Source: Wolfiporia cocos (taxonomy: Eukaryota; Basidiomycota; Agaricomycetes; Polyporales; Phaeolaceae). From it: 64,000 nucleotides of DNA. Position 1 is the first letter of the stretch, and each line of letters opens with the position of its first letter. Positions 51,614 through 62,440 of the stretch are shown here, piece by piece. The position numbers were made by a program, and so were the translations under genes. The stretch covers positions 62,001 through 126,000 of the forward strand of contig JACCLO010000008.1 in NCBI GenBank assembly GCA_029448655.1. Direction: 5' to 3'. Under the pieces are notes generated by a model. It was not told the DNA's origin and did no database searches. It saw only the letters and a list, made by a program, of their open reading frames with translations.

Positions 51614-52328
51614 GTAGCCCTACAATTTCAATGGTAATAACTATATTTCCGTAGCTCCCACGCGTGGGATGGATGCCGCCGCCCGACGACAGATGACATC
51701 CGGCGGGCATCTGACCTTCCAAACGCGGAAGGTTATCCCACGCTCAGCGCTCGGCCTTGTCACGCCTCGACCTTCAGATAGCAGCGCGCTTATCTAATCG
51801 CGCACATCGGCGGCGATGGTGGGCTCATTCTTCGAATTTTCAACTCCCGCTTTTTGTATCATATGTAATATAGTATTTACAGCTTTGTAGAGTCATATTA
51901 AATTTTTGTTGCCCCGGTGATTGAGATGGATGCGTCACTCAGCGGGCGGATGACATTGGGTTTGGCGCCCAAATCTCTAGATTAGAATGCTTATCTAATT
52001 GTACCTTGGTGCTTACTGACATTCGTTCGGTCAGACGCATCTTATCTCCGGCTTCTCAATCTTCAATCATGACATCATTGCCAGCCGAGCGAGCGCGCAT
52101 GGACAAGTCCGTAGGGACTTAGTGGCTATGCCTCTGCAGTCACGGCTGCAGATTTATTTCCACACCCCTGTGTCTGATGATGATTCCCATCCTTCGTGGT
52201 TGCAGATTTATTTCCTCCGCTTCAGATACACACTACCTTAGCGTTCCTGTGTCTGATGATGATTCCCATCCTCCGTGGTTGCAGATTTATTTCCTTTGTA
52301 TTTTCAGAACCCTCCTCCTTCGCTTTAC
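51614..52328. other. Spacer between elements F and C
   Basis: No gene seen. Contains the palindrome CCCACGCGTGGG (near 51659-51670), an AT-rich block near 51850-51910 and a short tandem repeat at its right end. May be the remains of a DNA transposon or SINE, not identifiable by eye. Confidence 0.35.
52167..52294 (+). repeat. Tandem repeat, two 49-bp units, period 79
   Basis: Units at 52167-52215 and 52246-52294 start CCTGTGTCTGATGATGATTC and end GTTGCAGATTTATTTCCT, differing at one base (CCTTCG/CCTCCG). A third TGCAGATTTATTTCC lies at 52147. Confidence 0.75.
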
Positions 52329-52948
52329 TGTCACAAGAATTCTCCTAGTTTCCCTATATTTCTTACTATTTTTCCGGCAATTCTACGAATTATCTACGAC
52401 TTTCTAGACCAATAACTAGCTTATCCGGTTCATAAGTTGACGGTTACATACGTGCCGAATGATGGCCGCGTTATCTCCCGTAACGACGGTCTTATCTTAT
52501 CACCAGTAGTTACCATCAGTCGCATGTCTAGTTCTAGCCAATCGGACATTCTGTCCGGAAGCAGTCAGCGTATAAACGTCAGCGGACCGGGCTTTGGTCA
52601 CGCCCCGTCTTTGTAATGACAAGAGCGCAAAAACGCTATTCGTGCGGACTATTCCGTCTTTCTATATCCCGGTTTTGATCGGTATATGTATTTATCGCAT
52701 ATTACTCAGTACTTAGGTATCTGGGGACTTGTACATATGAATACGAACATTAGTATTATCTAATAAGACTGTTAGGGGTCTTATTTACCATGTATATATA
52801 CTAGCCTTGCTGAGCGCTATTGCCTCAGTTCTATTCATTGCATTCATACTACGAGTTAACCACTCAACGTATCCTGCTTAACACCTGCTTATCCCTTGCC
52901 TAACCAGCAAATACCAAGACTATTACAAGTAAGTGTTATCTTGTGTTA
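52329..52948 (+). repeat. 5' LTR of element C (620 bp)
   Basis: TGTCACAAGAATTC to TTATCTTGTGTTA (TG..TA). TATA TGTATATATA at 52791. Confidence 0.94.
52793..52838 (+). promoter_or_regulatory. TATA box and predicted RNA start of element C
   Basis: TATA at 52793 and AGTTCTATTCAT at 52827-52838, spacing 34 nt as in B. The second block is complementary to the primer site at 52950. A short inverted repeat CTGAG..CTCAG spans 52810-52828. Confidence 0.72.
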
Positions 52949-52949
52949 T

Positions 52950-52961
52950 ATGAATAGAACT
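52950..52961 (+). promoter_or_regulatory. Self-primer binding site of element C
   Basis: ATGAATAGAACT, one base after the LTR, is a 12-nt perfect complement of AGTTCTATTCAT at 52827-52838. No tRNA-type TGG start. Confidence 0.82.
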
Positions 52962-53649
52962 CGCTTTCGCCCCCGCCCTCTTTGAGGGTCTGGGATTTTT
53001 TCTTCTTAGGGGTTTTTGTCGCCGTCTGCGCACCCCCGCTCGCCGCCAGGCAGCGGGGTATCCTTAGTGGGTTCTGGGGGATCACCGCCTTCGGGCAGAT
53101 AGCCGGACCGTAGGCTTAAGCGGAACCAGGGGACTGGCTGACAAGCCTTTCCCCATATGTTGGGAATCGATGGCAATGGTGTAACGTCTTGACCGGGCCG
53201 GAGACGACCTTCTCGCTTATCCCCAGGCGTACAGGGGCCACTCTATTCAGAGTTGGGATGGTGGGCACGAGTTGCCCTGCCTAGAACCGCTGCCGATACG
53301 GTTTCAGAACGATGGAGTTCTGGCCTTGGCGCCCTCTAAGTCCCTCAGGGCATGGGTTTGGTTTGAACACTGGCAGCCACCTAACTGGAGTGAGGCGTGG
53401 GCACATGCGGGGTGTAATACCCCAAATCCTGCATTCCCAGGCGTCAAGGGAAGACGACCTGCTGTATCCCCCACCTGGTAGCGTGAGAGAGATGCAATCC
53501 AGTCGCCGACACTAACTCCGGTCGAGGGCGGAGCGCCCATTGACGCCGGAGGATAAGCGCACGACACATCAAGAAGCAACGATAAGCCCTGACAGAAGAC
53601 CGCGTGAATTTCCACTAGAATAGCTTACTTAGACTTCTTTTACGTAGTC
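52962..53649 (+). other. 5' leader of element C
   Basis: About 690 nt, GC-rich, no long ORF, not alignable by eye to the leader of B. Confidence 0.55.
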
Positions 53650-54465
53650 ATGCCGAAAGCACCACATTTCACGGTTACCCCGAGAAACGCCGCTACGGGG
53701 GAGCGCGAGGAATGGCACATTGCCTCCTCTAAATCGCTCGAAGACCGCATTTCTGCGGTCACAGCCCCAAAGCAAGGAAAGTCCCGAAAGGGCAAAGACG
53801 TCTTCTACAGGAAGCCGAACCCTGACCCGGAGGAGATCCAAAGGGTCAACCACAAGGCCGCCCTCGCCGACATTAGGCGAAAGAAGCTCGACAAGCTTTT
53901 CCGACAAAAGGAGAAGCTCGAGGCTCGGATCCAGAAACAGAGCCTGGATCAGCTGATCGCCGAGGCGGCCAGGAAGAGGGTTGAGGACGAGAGAATGGTG
54001 AGGAGTCTTCGGGAGCGAATCCAGCCCCCAAAGAAGTCGCTGTTGGAGAGAGTGGAGGAGCTTAGATTGCCGGCCGAGTGGGTCGAGAAGCGGGGTCTTG
54101 CAAACCCCAGGGACGTCCATTGCACGGAGAAGAAATGGGACTGGTTCTTGGACGTCGATAAGCAGATGAACGCCGCCCACAAGAACCTCTTCCGGCTATG
54201 GAAGGTCCCCGACACAACCACCACGGCCCCCATCATAGCGAAATTCACCACGCTAGTCACCGACTTCGACGACCTCTCCACATACCTGGAGCAAAGAGTC
54301 CGTCAGGACTCCATGAAGAACGAAGATCTCCGCCGCCTCGAAAAATATCTCAGGAGGGTGGAGCACGTTTTTGGAGACCTAGACGTAAAACAGCACGTTA
54401 CGTACTTAAAGACGCATCTAGTACATAGCGGTCTCAACTTCGACCTTGGCAAACCCCAGCTGTAG
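53650..54465 (+). CDS. ORF0 of element C: unrecognised coiled-coil protein
   Basis: A 271-aa protein before gag, starting MPKAPHFTVTPRN. Basic, Lys/Arg/Glu-rich helix from about residue 70 to 135 (RKKLDKLFRQKEKLEARI), then VHCTEKKWDWFLDVDKQMNA, comparable with VKCTEAQWYLARKSM in D, and a C-terminal helix with DSMKNEDLRRLEKYLRRVEH comparable with B and D. No signal peptide, membrane segment or known catalytic motif is visible. It ends in two consecutive stops (TAG TAG) as in B. Intact although gag and pol of this copy are broken. Function unknown. Confidence 0.85.
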   Translation: MPKAPHFTVTPRNAATGEREEWHIASSKSLEDRISAVTAPKQGKSRKGKDVFYRKPNPDPEEIQRVNHKAALADIRRKKLDKLFRQKEKLEARIQKQSLDQLIAEAARKRVEDERMVRSLRERIQPPKKSLLERVEELRLPAEWVEKRGLANPRDVHCTEKKWDWFLDVDKQMNAAHKNLFRLWKVPDTTTTAPIIAKFTTLVTDFDDLSTYLEQRVRQDSMKNEDLRRLEKYLRRVEHVFGDLDVKQHVTYLKTHLVHSGLNFDLGKPQL

Positions 54466-54473
54466 TAGATAGA

Positions 54474-54560
54474 AAGTCCTGAAAAGGCATTATTTTTTGG
54501 TGCATGGCATTGATTGCAAAAAGTCCTGAAAAGGCACTTAAGTCCTGAAAAGGCACTTTT
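54474..54560 (+). promoter_or_regulatory. Three GAAA-loop hairpin repeats before gag of C
   Basis: AGTCCTGAAAAGGCA occurs at about 54475, 54522 and 54541. Each forms CCT-GAAA-AGG; the latter two extend to AGT..ACT with a bulged C. Located between ORF0 and gag like the hairpins of B and D. Confidence 0.6.
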
Positions 54561-54617
54561 TTCTTGAATTATCGTTTAAGGAAGAAAATAACTCAAGCTG
54601 ACGAATACTGTCCAGCA

Positions 54618-57517
54618 ATGGTGTCTTACACAATCGTCCAAGGCGCTTTGTACAACACCCACAAGGTGGCTACGGCCTACCGCCCCGCCGTCGGCAAGCA
54701 CCCGTGGCCCGGAGAGCAAACCTGCTTGATGGACTACCTGCGAGTCGTATTCGGCATCAGAGTTAGGGGGAGTGTCACCTCCTTCAACTCAATTCCGGCG
54801 CATGTGCGCCCATTCCTGAATGTAAACCATACTGCGTACATCAAATACTATGGGGAAGATTCGACTAGGAACCACATCTCGTGGTGGAGGTGGGACAACT
54901 ATTGCACCGCCATCCCCCTGTCGGACCTCATAGTCCTATACGGTGACGTCCACTGGTACTCAGAGGAAGAAGCGTCGCCCCACACGAGAGCCGCCAGGCT
55001 CTTCAGCACGGAAACGCCCGCACGCCGCGCAGTCGTCACCCCCAAAGGCAGCGAGACTCCGCGACCGGAGGAAACGATCAACACGGAGCCCCTATTTGGG
55101 ACGCTCCCCGATCTCCTCCCTTCCTATGAAAGGAGGACTCTGGAAATCGTCGTGCAGCCCGAAAGGAGCGGAAACGAATTGACGGGAAGGTTGCAGCGCA
55201 CTCTGGAAGTGGCCGCCTCAGACGAAGTTCTGCAGGTGGGAAAGGAAGCTTACAGGGAGGCGCTGTACCAAGCCAAGAACCATCTCTATAGCAACCTCGC
55301 GGCCTACAAAGGCTGGGTAGACACGGATATGGAAATGGTCTGGAATAAGACCAACCAAATTCGGAGTCATAACCAGGTGCTTCAAAACAGAATCGAAGCG
55401 CTGGAGGAAGCGGAGAGTTTGTGGCAACAATTGGACACCCTTTCCGAAAATCGGTTCGTCTGCATAGAAAAAGATATCGCGACACTGCAAAAGTGTCCGG
55501 CAGTCCCAACCGCGGGACCCAGCGGTGCCCAGGTCACGGCACTAATTAATAGAATCGACCAACTCGAAGCGGAGTTAACCGCTCTAAAAAACGCACTGGC
55601 AGCCGCGGCAGCAGCAGCCACAACGGTCACCTTCCAACAGACCAAACCGACTCAGCCGCCCACATTCTCGGGCCCTAAGGCTCCTATCTCGTCAAAAGAA
55701 TGGATCCAAAAAATGGGCATGTATTTCGCAGACGCCAAGGTAACCACCGAGGAGAACAAGGTCCGCCAAGCCCTGCTACGGCTTACGGGCGAAGCTTACC
55801 AATACATGTCGCCGGTAGTTGATAAAATCGCCGCCGGACAAACCTCGGGGCACACCTGGAAAACGTTTGCGGAAATGATTGAGAAGGTGTACGGCAAGAA
55901 GACGGACAAGGAGATTGCCGAAAAGGAGATTGAAGGGTACTTCGGAGACGAAGGGAAAAAGAAGCTCCAATCGGACTTCTTCTCTTGGGCACAGAAGCTC
56001 AGGACCCTGGCTAGCCTGGCCGAGACTGACAACAAGACGTTGTTCAGTCAAATCAAGAGGATACTCCCGGAAAAGGTGCGAGAAACCCTCGCTACCTTGG
56101 AATCGGTACCCGGCTTTACAATGCCGACCGACTGGGAAATTTACCTCGACATGGCCATTGACCTCTACAAGAGGCAATACCCGGATAAGCTCAAAGGCAA
56201 GATCTTTGAGGAGGAAAAGAAGAAGCAGTCGTTGGGGTCTGGCAAGACCGCCGAAAAAGCTACGTCGAAGCCTGCCAGGGCTGATGACAAAGGCAAAGGC
56301 AAGGCAAAGGAAACCGGCTCTTACGGAAAGGACTGTCGCAAGCACCCTGGACATCACAAATGGGGCAACTGTCCTGAAAACCCTAAGAACAAGCCGAAGG
56401 AAGCCAAGCCGGCCAGTAGTGGAAGCGGAACGACGAAACCGGCAGGCTCGTCGAGCGGAACGCAACAGTCGGGCCAGAAAAAATTGGACCCGAAAAAGAA
56501 GTACAAGGTCCGAATCGTCAGCACCCAGGAACTGGTGACTGACGACAAAGATGAGTCCCCCCAAGCCACCGTAGGGACCATCCAGACCAACATTCCGAAG
56601 CAACCAGAGGTGGTTCCTCTGGCCCCCACTACGCGCATCAGCAATGAGGAGCAAAGCGGGAGTTCGGTGCGAACGGCTGAAAGCACCAGCCCCGTCCAGA
56701 CCCAGTCGACTGGCTCGACTTTGACTGCGCCTACACCGTCGGGCGACTCCATCAGGACACATCTGCCCTGGCTTCGCAATGTCACAAGAAATAATTTGTG
56801 ATTTTTCCCTTATTTTTGCGCTTTTTATTCCGATTTCTAGGCTTGTTAGACCGACGCTGGAGGTATCACGTGCATAGGTAGATAAGTCTTCATCTTATCT
56901 CGTTATCTCTACAGGTCACGTTGTTATATCTAGAGTCACGGGTAGTTACCTCGTCATATGACTGTCACTTAGTTGTTACTGTAGGCACATGATCCTGATG
57001 CGCACAGACCGTCACTTTAGGGTAGACAAAAGGTCTTTAGCTAGAGGTCTCCTACATGTATATATACTGGCGACGTCTGAGGCTACTCCTCAGACTTAAG
57101 ATTTTGGCCTAGGGGGCGTGTCCCCTGGTCACCTCTTTTATATCCCTCTGCTGCTTGTCTTCGCGTGCAGGGTCCTTGACGACAAAGCCTGCTGCGTCCT
57201 ACTTGGGCGTGGGGGCTCCTATTCATTGCATCCATCTTGTCTTTTCTCTATTACTTGCTAGTCTGGGGGCGTACCGGTACACTCATGGGCCGGTACCTCA
57301 GGCAATACGGCAGGACCTCTCAATAGAGGTGCCTTCTTGTTCTCCGCCTATGGAGGGTGGGGGGCTATTGGAGATAGGATGGGGCGGATATGGGGGTTCC
57401 CCGTTAGGACGGGTGGCACGGATGGTTTCCGTGTCACGCAAGCGGATAGCCGATTCCGCAAACACCCTGGGCATCTACGGAAGCTCTGCCTCGGGTTTTC
57501 CCACCGAGCACATGTGA
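54618..57517 (+). pseudogene. gag: Gag of element C with a family-specific N-terminal domain, cut by a solo LTR
   Basis: Without the LTR (56780-57436) and one CGCAA copy it is 745 aa with no other stop. The ATG at 54618 (MVSYTIVQGALYN) is chosen because the frame upstream has no ATG. The first about 120 residues form a compact Trp/Tyr-rich domain (HISWWRWDNYC, LYGDVHWYSEEE) that B and D lack and that I do not recognise. Then come a linker, coiled coil, capsid core (WIQKMGMYFADAKV, LTGEAYQYMSP), basic tail, and a knuckle CRKHPGHHKWGNC (C-X2-H-X3-H-X4-C). It ends at ATGTGA (57512-57517). Confidence 0.88.
56780..57436 (+). repeat. Solo LTR in gag of C (657 bp, TSD CGCAA)
   Basis: TGTCACAAGAAATAATTTG to GGTTTCCGTGTCA; TSD CGCAA at 56775-56779 and 57437-57441. 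Same family as 46026. TATA near 57057 and hairpin GTCTGAGG-CTACT-CCTCAGAC (57075-57095). Confidence 0.93.
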
Positions 57518-60500
57518 TGACCTGCCCACTTGTGCTCCCGTGTAATTTTAGTCCCGTACCCGCTGTAAAGAGTGTATTCAAGTCAATGTATCATATTTTT
57601 GGCAACGATGCGCGCGACTTTGCTCGATCTTTCCGTGTCGAAGTAACACTCTGGGTATATGGGCAAAAAGTGCAGGCTCTGGCTTTAATCGACAGCGGTG
57701 CAACCATATCGGTCATATCACAACAATTGGTCGATAAACATAAGCTAGTCACCGACAAATTAGCGTTTCCTATTACGGTTACAAACGCAGACGGAACAGA
57801 AAACGTCGCTGGCCGCTTAACGCAATCAGTAAAAGCCATTTATGCAACGTGGCACACACAAGGAAAAAATAGGTCTGACGGTCATGCACCTAGAACCAGA
57901 CCTAATCCTTGGCTATGACTGGTTACGTCTCCACAACCCTACCTTTGATTGGAGGAAAGGAGAAATGGAATATGCACGCTGTACACACGACCAACCGTAC
58001 GCCAGAAAAAAGGGCAACCGCCCTTCTGAGGAGGAAGCAGTGGAACTCCCAGAAAAGGAAATCATCGAAGTAAATTCGATTTGGGACACTCCCGTGGACA
58101 TATTAGGAGAGGAGGACCCCGAAAATCCTTTGATCGCTTGGGTGGCAACCCTTGACGACGAAGAAATGAACCTGCTGACACAGTTGGTAGCCGAGGTACT
58201 TGACAAAGACCTCGACGAAGCAGACGACCATGAGGAAAACACACCACCGATTGACATTGAAAAATGGCGATCGTTAGTGCCCAAACAATACCAAGAGTAT
58301 GGGCCAACGGTGTTCTCACAAAAGGCGTCAGAGAGGATGCCGGAACGGAAGCCCTGGGATCACGCAATAGTGCTTGAACCAGATGCGCAGCTTCCTCCCC
58401 CGGTAAAACCATACAAAATGTCTCCCCAAGAGCGTAATAGCTTGGATGAGTGGATAGACACCGAACTACGGAAGGGTTACATTCAACCGTCCGAAAGTCC
58501 AATGGCATCCCCGGTCTTCTTCGTCCACAAAAAGGATGGAGGACTGCGGATGGTTGTCGATTACAGGAGGCTAAACGAAATAACCGTGAAAAATCGTTAT
58601 CCGATACCTCGGATCGATGATCTAATCGATCAATTGTCCCATGCGACCATCTTCACCAAAATAGACCTTATATGGGGATACAATAATGTCCGCATCAAGG
58701 AAGGTGATGAATGGAAGACGGCGTTTATTACACACCGTGGACTATACGAGGCAACGGTAATGTATTTCGGTTTCTGCAATGCCCCCGCAACGTTCCAAGC
58801 AATGATGAACTCTATCCTCGCACCGTTCATTCGGACCGGCAAGGTGGTTGTCTACCTAGACGACATCTTGATTTTCGGGAATGATATGGAGGAACATCGG
58901 CAACTTACCAAAGGGGTTCTCCGAACCCTGAAGGACTCGGACTTGTATGCGAAGCCCGAAAAGTGCTTCTTCGAACAATCTTCCATCGAATACCTAGGAA
59001 TGATCATTTCCGATGGAAACATCATGATGGATCCAAAGAAGTACGCCGGAGTTCAGGACTGGCCTAGACCTACTAAGGTCAAAGAGGTTCAAGCTTTCCT
59101 TGGATTTGCCAACTTCTACAGGCGATTCATAGAAGGTTTCTCAAAAATAGCCAAACCACTCACCATGCTGACCAAAAAGTCAGAAGCTTGGCATTGGGAC
59201 GCCGAGCAGGAAAATGCCTTCCAAACCCTAAAGGAAGCATTTACCAAAGCGCCCGTGCTTCGAATTCCGTCGCACGATCAGCCTTTCCGCGTAGAAACAG
59301 ATGCATCAGACTTCGCTACCGGAGCAGTACTATCTCAGTTAGATCCTACGGATAAAAAATTCCACCCCGTGGCGTACTATAGCAAATCGCTAAGTGCCCC
59401 GGAAAGGAACTACGAGATTTACCACAAGGAAATGTTGGCTGTCATCAGGGCCCTAGAGGAGTGGCGACACTACCTAGAGGGACATCCTGAAAAATTCGAG
59501 ATATGGTCGGATCACCTAAATCTGACCTATTTCAAAACGGCGCAAAAACTGACGAGACGACAAGCCCGCTGGGCACTGTACCTCTCACGCTTCAACTTCC
59601 AAATGAAGCACAAACCTGGCAAAACAATGCTAACCGCGGATCCTCTGTCCAGGTGGCCAGACCATGAGGAGGGGGTGGATCTCGATAATCGCGACCAGGT
59701 TCTTCTGAAACCTGAGTGGTTCGAGCAAGAGTACATGGCAATGGCTCTTGATACCTCCCATGCTGCCCCACAATCGGAAGACGAATCGATACTCCAAGAA
59801 ATTCGCAAAGCGTTGCTAGACGACAAGGTCACAAAAGACTACAAGGAGCTGCTCTCATCCGGCCCTCGTGAATTCAAAAAAGACCTATCAGAATGGAACT
59901 ACGAAGAAGGGTTACTCCTCCGAAGAGGCAAAGTCTACGTTCCAGCTACACCAGCGGATATCAGATGGCAAGTGGTCAAGTATCATCACGATCACAAGTC
60001 AGCTGGGCATTTCGGACGTTACAAAACATACGAATTGCTAAGCCGCAACTATTGGTGGCCCGGAATGTTCGTTTACGTCAAAAAATACGTAGACGGATGC
60101 GACACATGCCAACGTATGAAGAACCACCCGCAGAAGCCGTATGGCCCCCTGCAACCCTTACCGGTGCCGTCAGGCCCGTGGGAAGTGGTGACAATAGACC
60201 TGATTACTCAGCTACCCCCATCAGGAATGCATGACGCGATCATGGTCGTAGTAGATCGGTTGACCAAAAGAGCAAGGTTCTTCCCAATAGAAAATACCTT
60301 CTCAACGAAAGACCTAGCTACGATACTTTATCAAAAGGTATATCCCTTACATGGGTTGCCGAAACAGATAGTATCGGACAGAGGGACACAATTCGCCTCA
60401 AAACTATTTGGTGAATGGTGCACCCTGCTGGGAATTCAAAGGTCGATGACTACTGCGTACCATCCGCAGGCAGACGGACAAACCGAACGAGTAAATCAAA

Positions 60501-61106
60501 TACTCGAACAGTATCTACGGTGCTACATCAATACGTACCAAAAAGATAACTGGTCGGAGTTCCTGCCAACAGCGGAATTTGCGTACAATAATGCAGCCAG
60601 CGAAACTACCAAGGAATCTCCATTCCTGGTGGAATTAGGTCGTCACCCTATTGCAGGACCAAGCAGTTCCAAACCAAGTCGAAACAAAGACTTAGTAGAA
60701 ATTGCGAACACACGGTTCTCTGCACAGGAAAAAGCTAAGGCGGCAATGAAAATTGCAGCCGAAAGATGATCCTGGTACTATGACCAAAAGAAGCAAGTTG
60801 TCCCCTTCAAAGTGGGTGACAAAGTACTCGTGGACGTGCGAAGTTGGCAAGACACCGAAAGAAGTCTAGCCCCTCGCTACATCGGCCCATTCCGAATCAC
60901 GGAGAAATTGGGACCGGTAACGTTCAAGGTGTACATGGACGCGCAATATAGGGCTTACCACCCTGTGTTCCATGCTTCAAAACTGGTCATGTACAAGGAA
61001 TCAACCATCGAAGGTCAAAAGAGTCATCCCCCTGCGGCTGACAAGCCAACGGAAATGGAAGACCCGGAAGAATGGGAAGTGGAAGCCATTCTCGACCATC
61101 GTAACC

Positions 61107-61664
61107 TGACACAGACTTACGTCTGTGCTACCCCTGGGCTCAGGGGGAACCATACTCGACGTCAGTCGAGCCTACAAGACACCGCACCAGCGCTGAACGT
61201 AGAGGCGCATGGGATGACTGCACATTCCCTGACGTGCGTCGAGGTAGCGACGGCGACTCACAGACAAGGACGCAGAGATGTGGGCCCCGGGCCAGCAGGC
61301 ATCACAGCAATAGTAAGAGAGGGGCTATGCCCAATTGTCGAGAATCTTAGGAATGGGGAGTAAGCCCACATTCCGTCGTAATATATACATGAGCGATGTG
61401 ACTACTAGTACTGCCCTAAAGATGAGGCCTGTGCGCCGTATCTACTGGGTCATGTGCTAAGTGACGCTACATGTAACTACTGTGACCATAGTGTGAGTAC
61501 CGGAGGCGCGCGCTACCCTACAGCGCTAACCTAACGACCAGGTGACCTGCAATATCTGGGAGACGCCGGAGGTGGCTACAGCGCAGAGGCGCGGCGTACG
61601 CCTAGCGCCGCGCGTGCGTCCTATAGCGAGGGAGTACAAACTATTAGTGAAATAATTTGTGACA
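61107..61664 (-). repeat. 3' LTR of the TRIM (558 bp)
   Basis: Lower-coordinate copy. Hairpin GGAATG..CATTCC at 61350-61374 lies between the TATA box and the predicted start; CACAGAC-GTAA-GTCTGTG closes U5. Same family as 25438-25996. Confidence 0.93.
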
Positions 61665-62426
61665 TTACCCCCCCTCTCGAAAAACGTCGTCCCTGACGTT
61701 CTACCTTGAATCCTACGACGCTCGCTACCTTGGTTGCTTGTTTGACTCGAGGCCCATTCCTTCTTCGCGGAGGATGGGGAGCATCCAGGAGCACGGTCCG
61801 TCCGCCGGTGGTGGAGCGAAGTGAGCTAGCCTTCAGGAGACATTGGGAGCCAAACCGACGCATCCCTGTTTCCTTACATCCCGCGACGTGAGCCGACGAG
61901 GCGTGCCAGCGGTGAGCGTATTGGTACATGTCAATGTTCATGACTTGCGCCGACATGACTACGCATGGCCTACCGACCTCGGGGTATGTGGTTCGCTCGT
62001 TGGTATTCGGAAGTCTGTCGTAGTGAATTGCTTTCTAACCTTAGTGATCGTCGGTGTGGGGTTGGGTACCCTTGCGGGACCCTTCGCATACCCACTGATC
62101 AAAGGTTCTTGACGATAACCCCTGCCGCCCAGGGATAATGGCTCCGCTGCACTAGACCTCCACACATCGCATTCCCTTTGCAGGGGTGGATGGCGGGTCC
62201 TCAAACGCGGCTTACGCAAGTCGATCCCGCTACCCAATGTTCACGGGGGGCGGACTTGATTACTCACTCCCTACGGTCGCTTTGCCAGGTGTAGCATTTC
62301 GTGGGGGCTCGTAAAACTACGGACCGACGGCGCTTCTACCGTCGGCTGCCCCGCCATGCTGCCTTGGCGACCTGTAGGTGGAGAACCCTCGGCCCCAGCG
62401 CAGGTGGCGCCGGAGGGGAGGTAAGA
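61665..62426 (-). other. Internal region of the TRIM
   Basis: No ORF resembling element proteins; longest frames are about 110 codons and look random. It starts, on the element strand, right after the primer site and ends with the polypurine tract. Presumably only packaging and priming signals. Confidence 0.6.
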
Positions 62427-62439
62427 CATTCCTAAGATT
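62427..62439 (-). promoter_or_regulatory. Self-primer binding site of the TRIM
   Basis: AATCTTAGGAATG on the minus strand, one base after the 5' LTR, a 13-nt perfect complement of CATTCCTAAGATT inside the LTR (plus-strand AATCTTAGGAATG at 61343-61355), which begins about 33 nt after its TATA box. Confidence 0.82.
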
Positions 62440-62440
62440 A

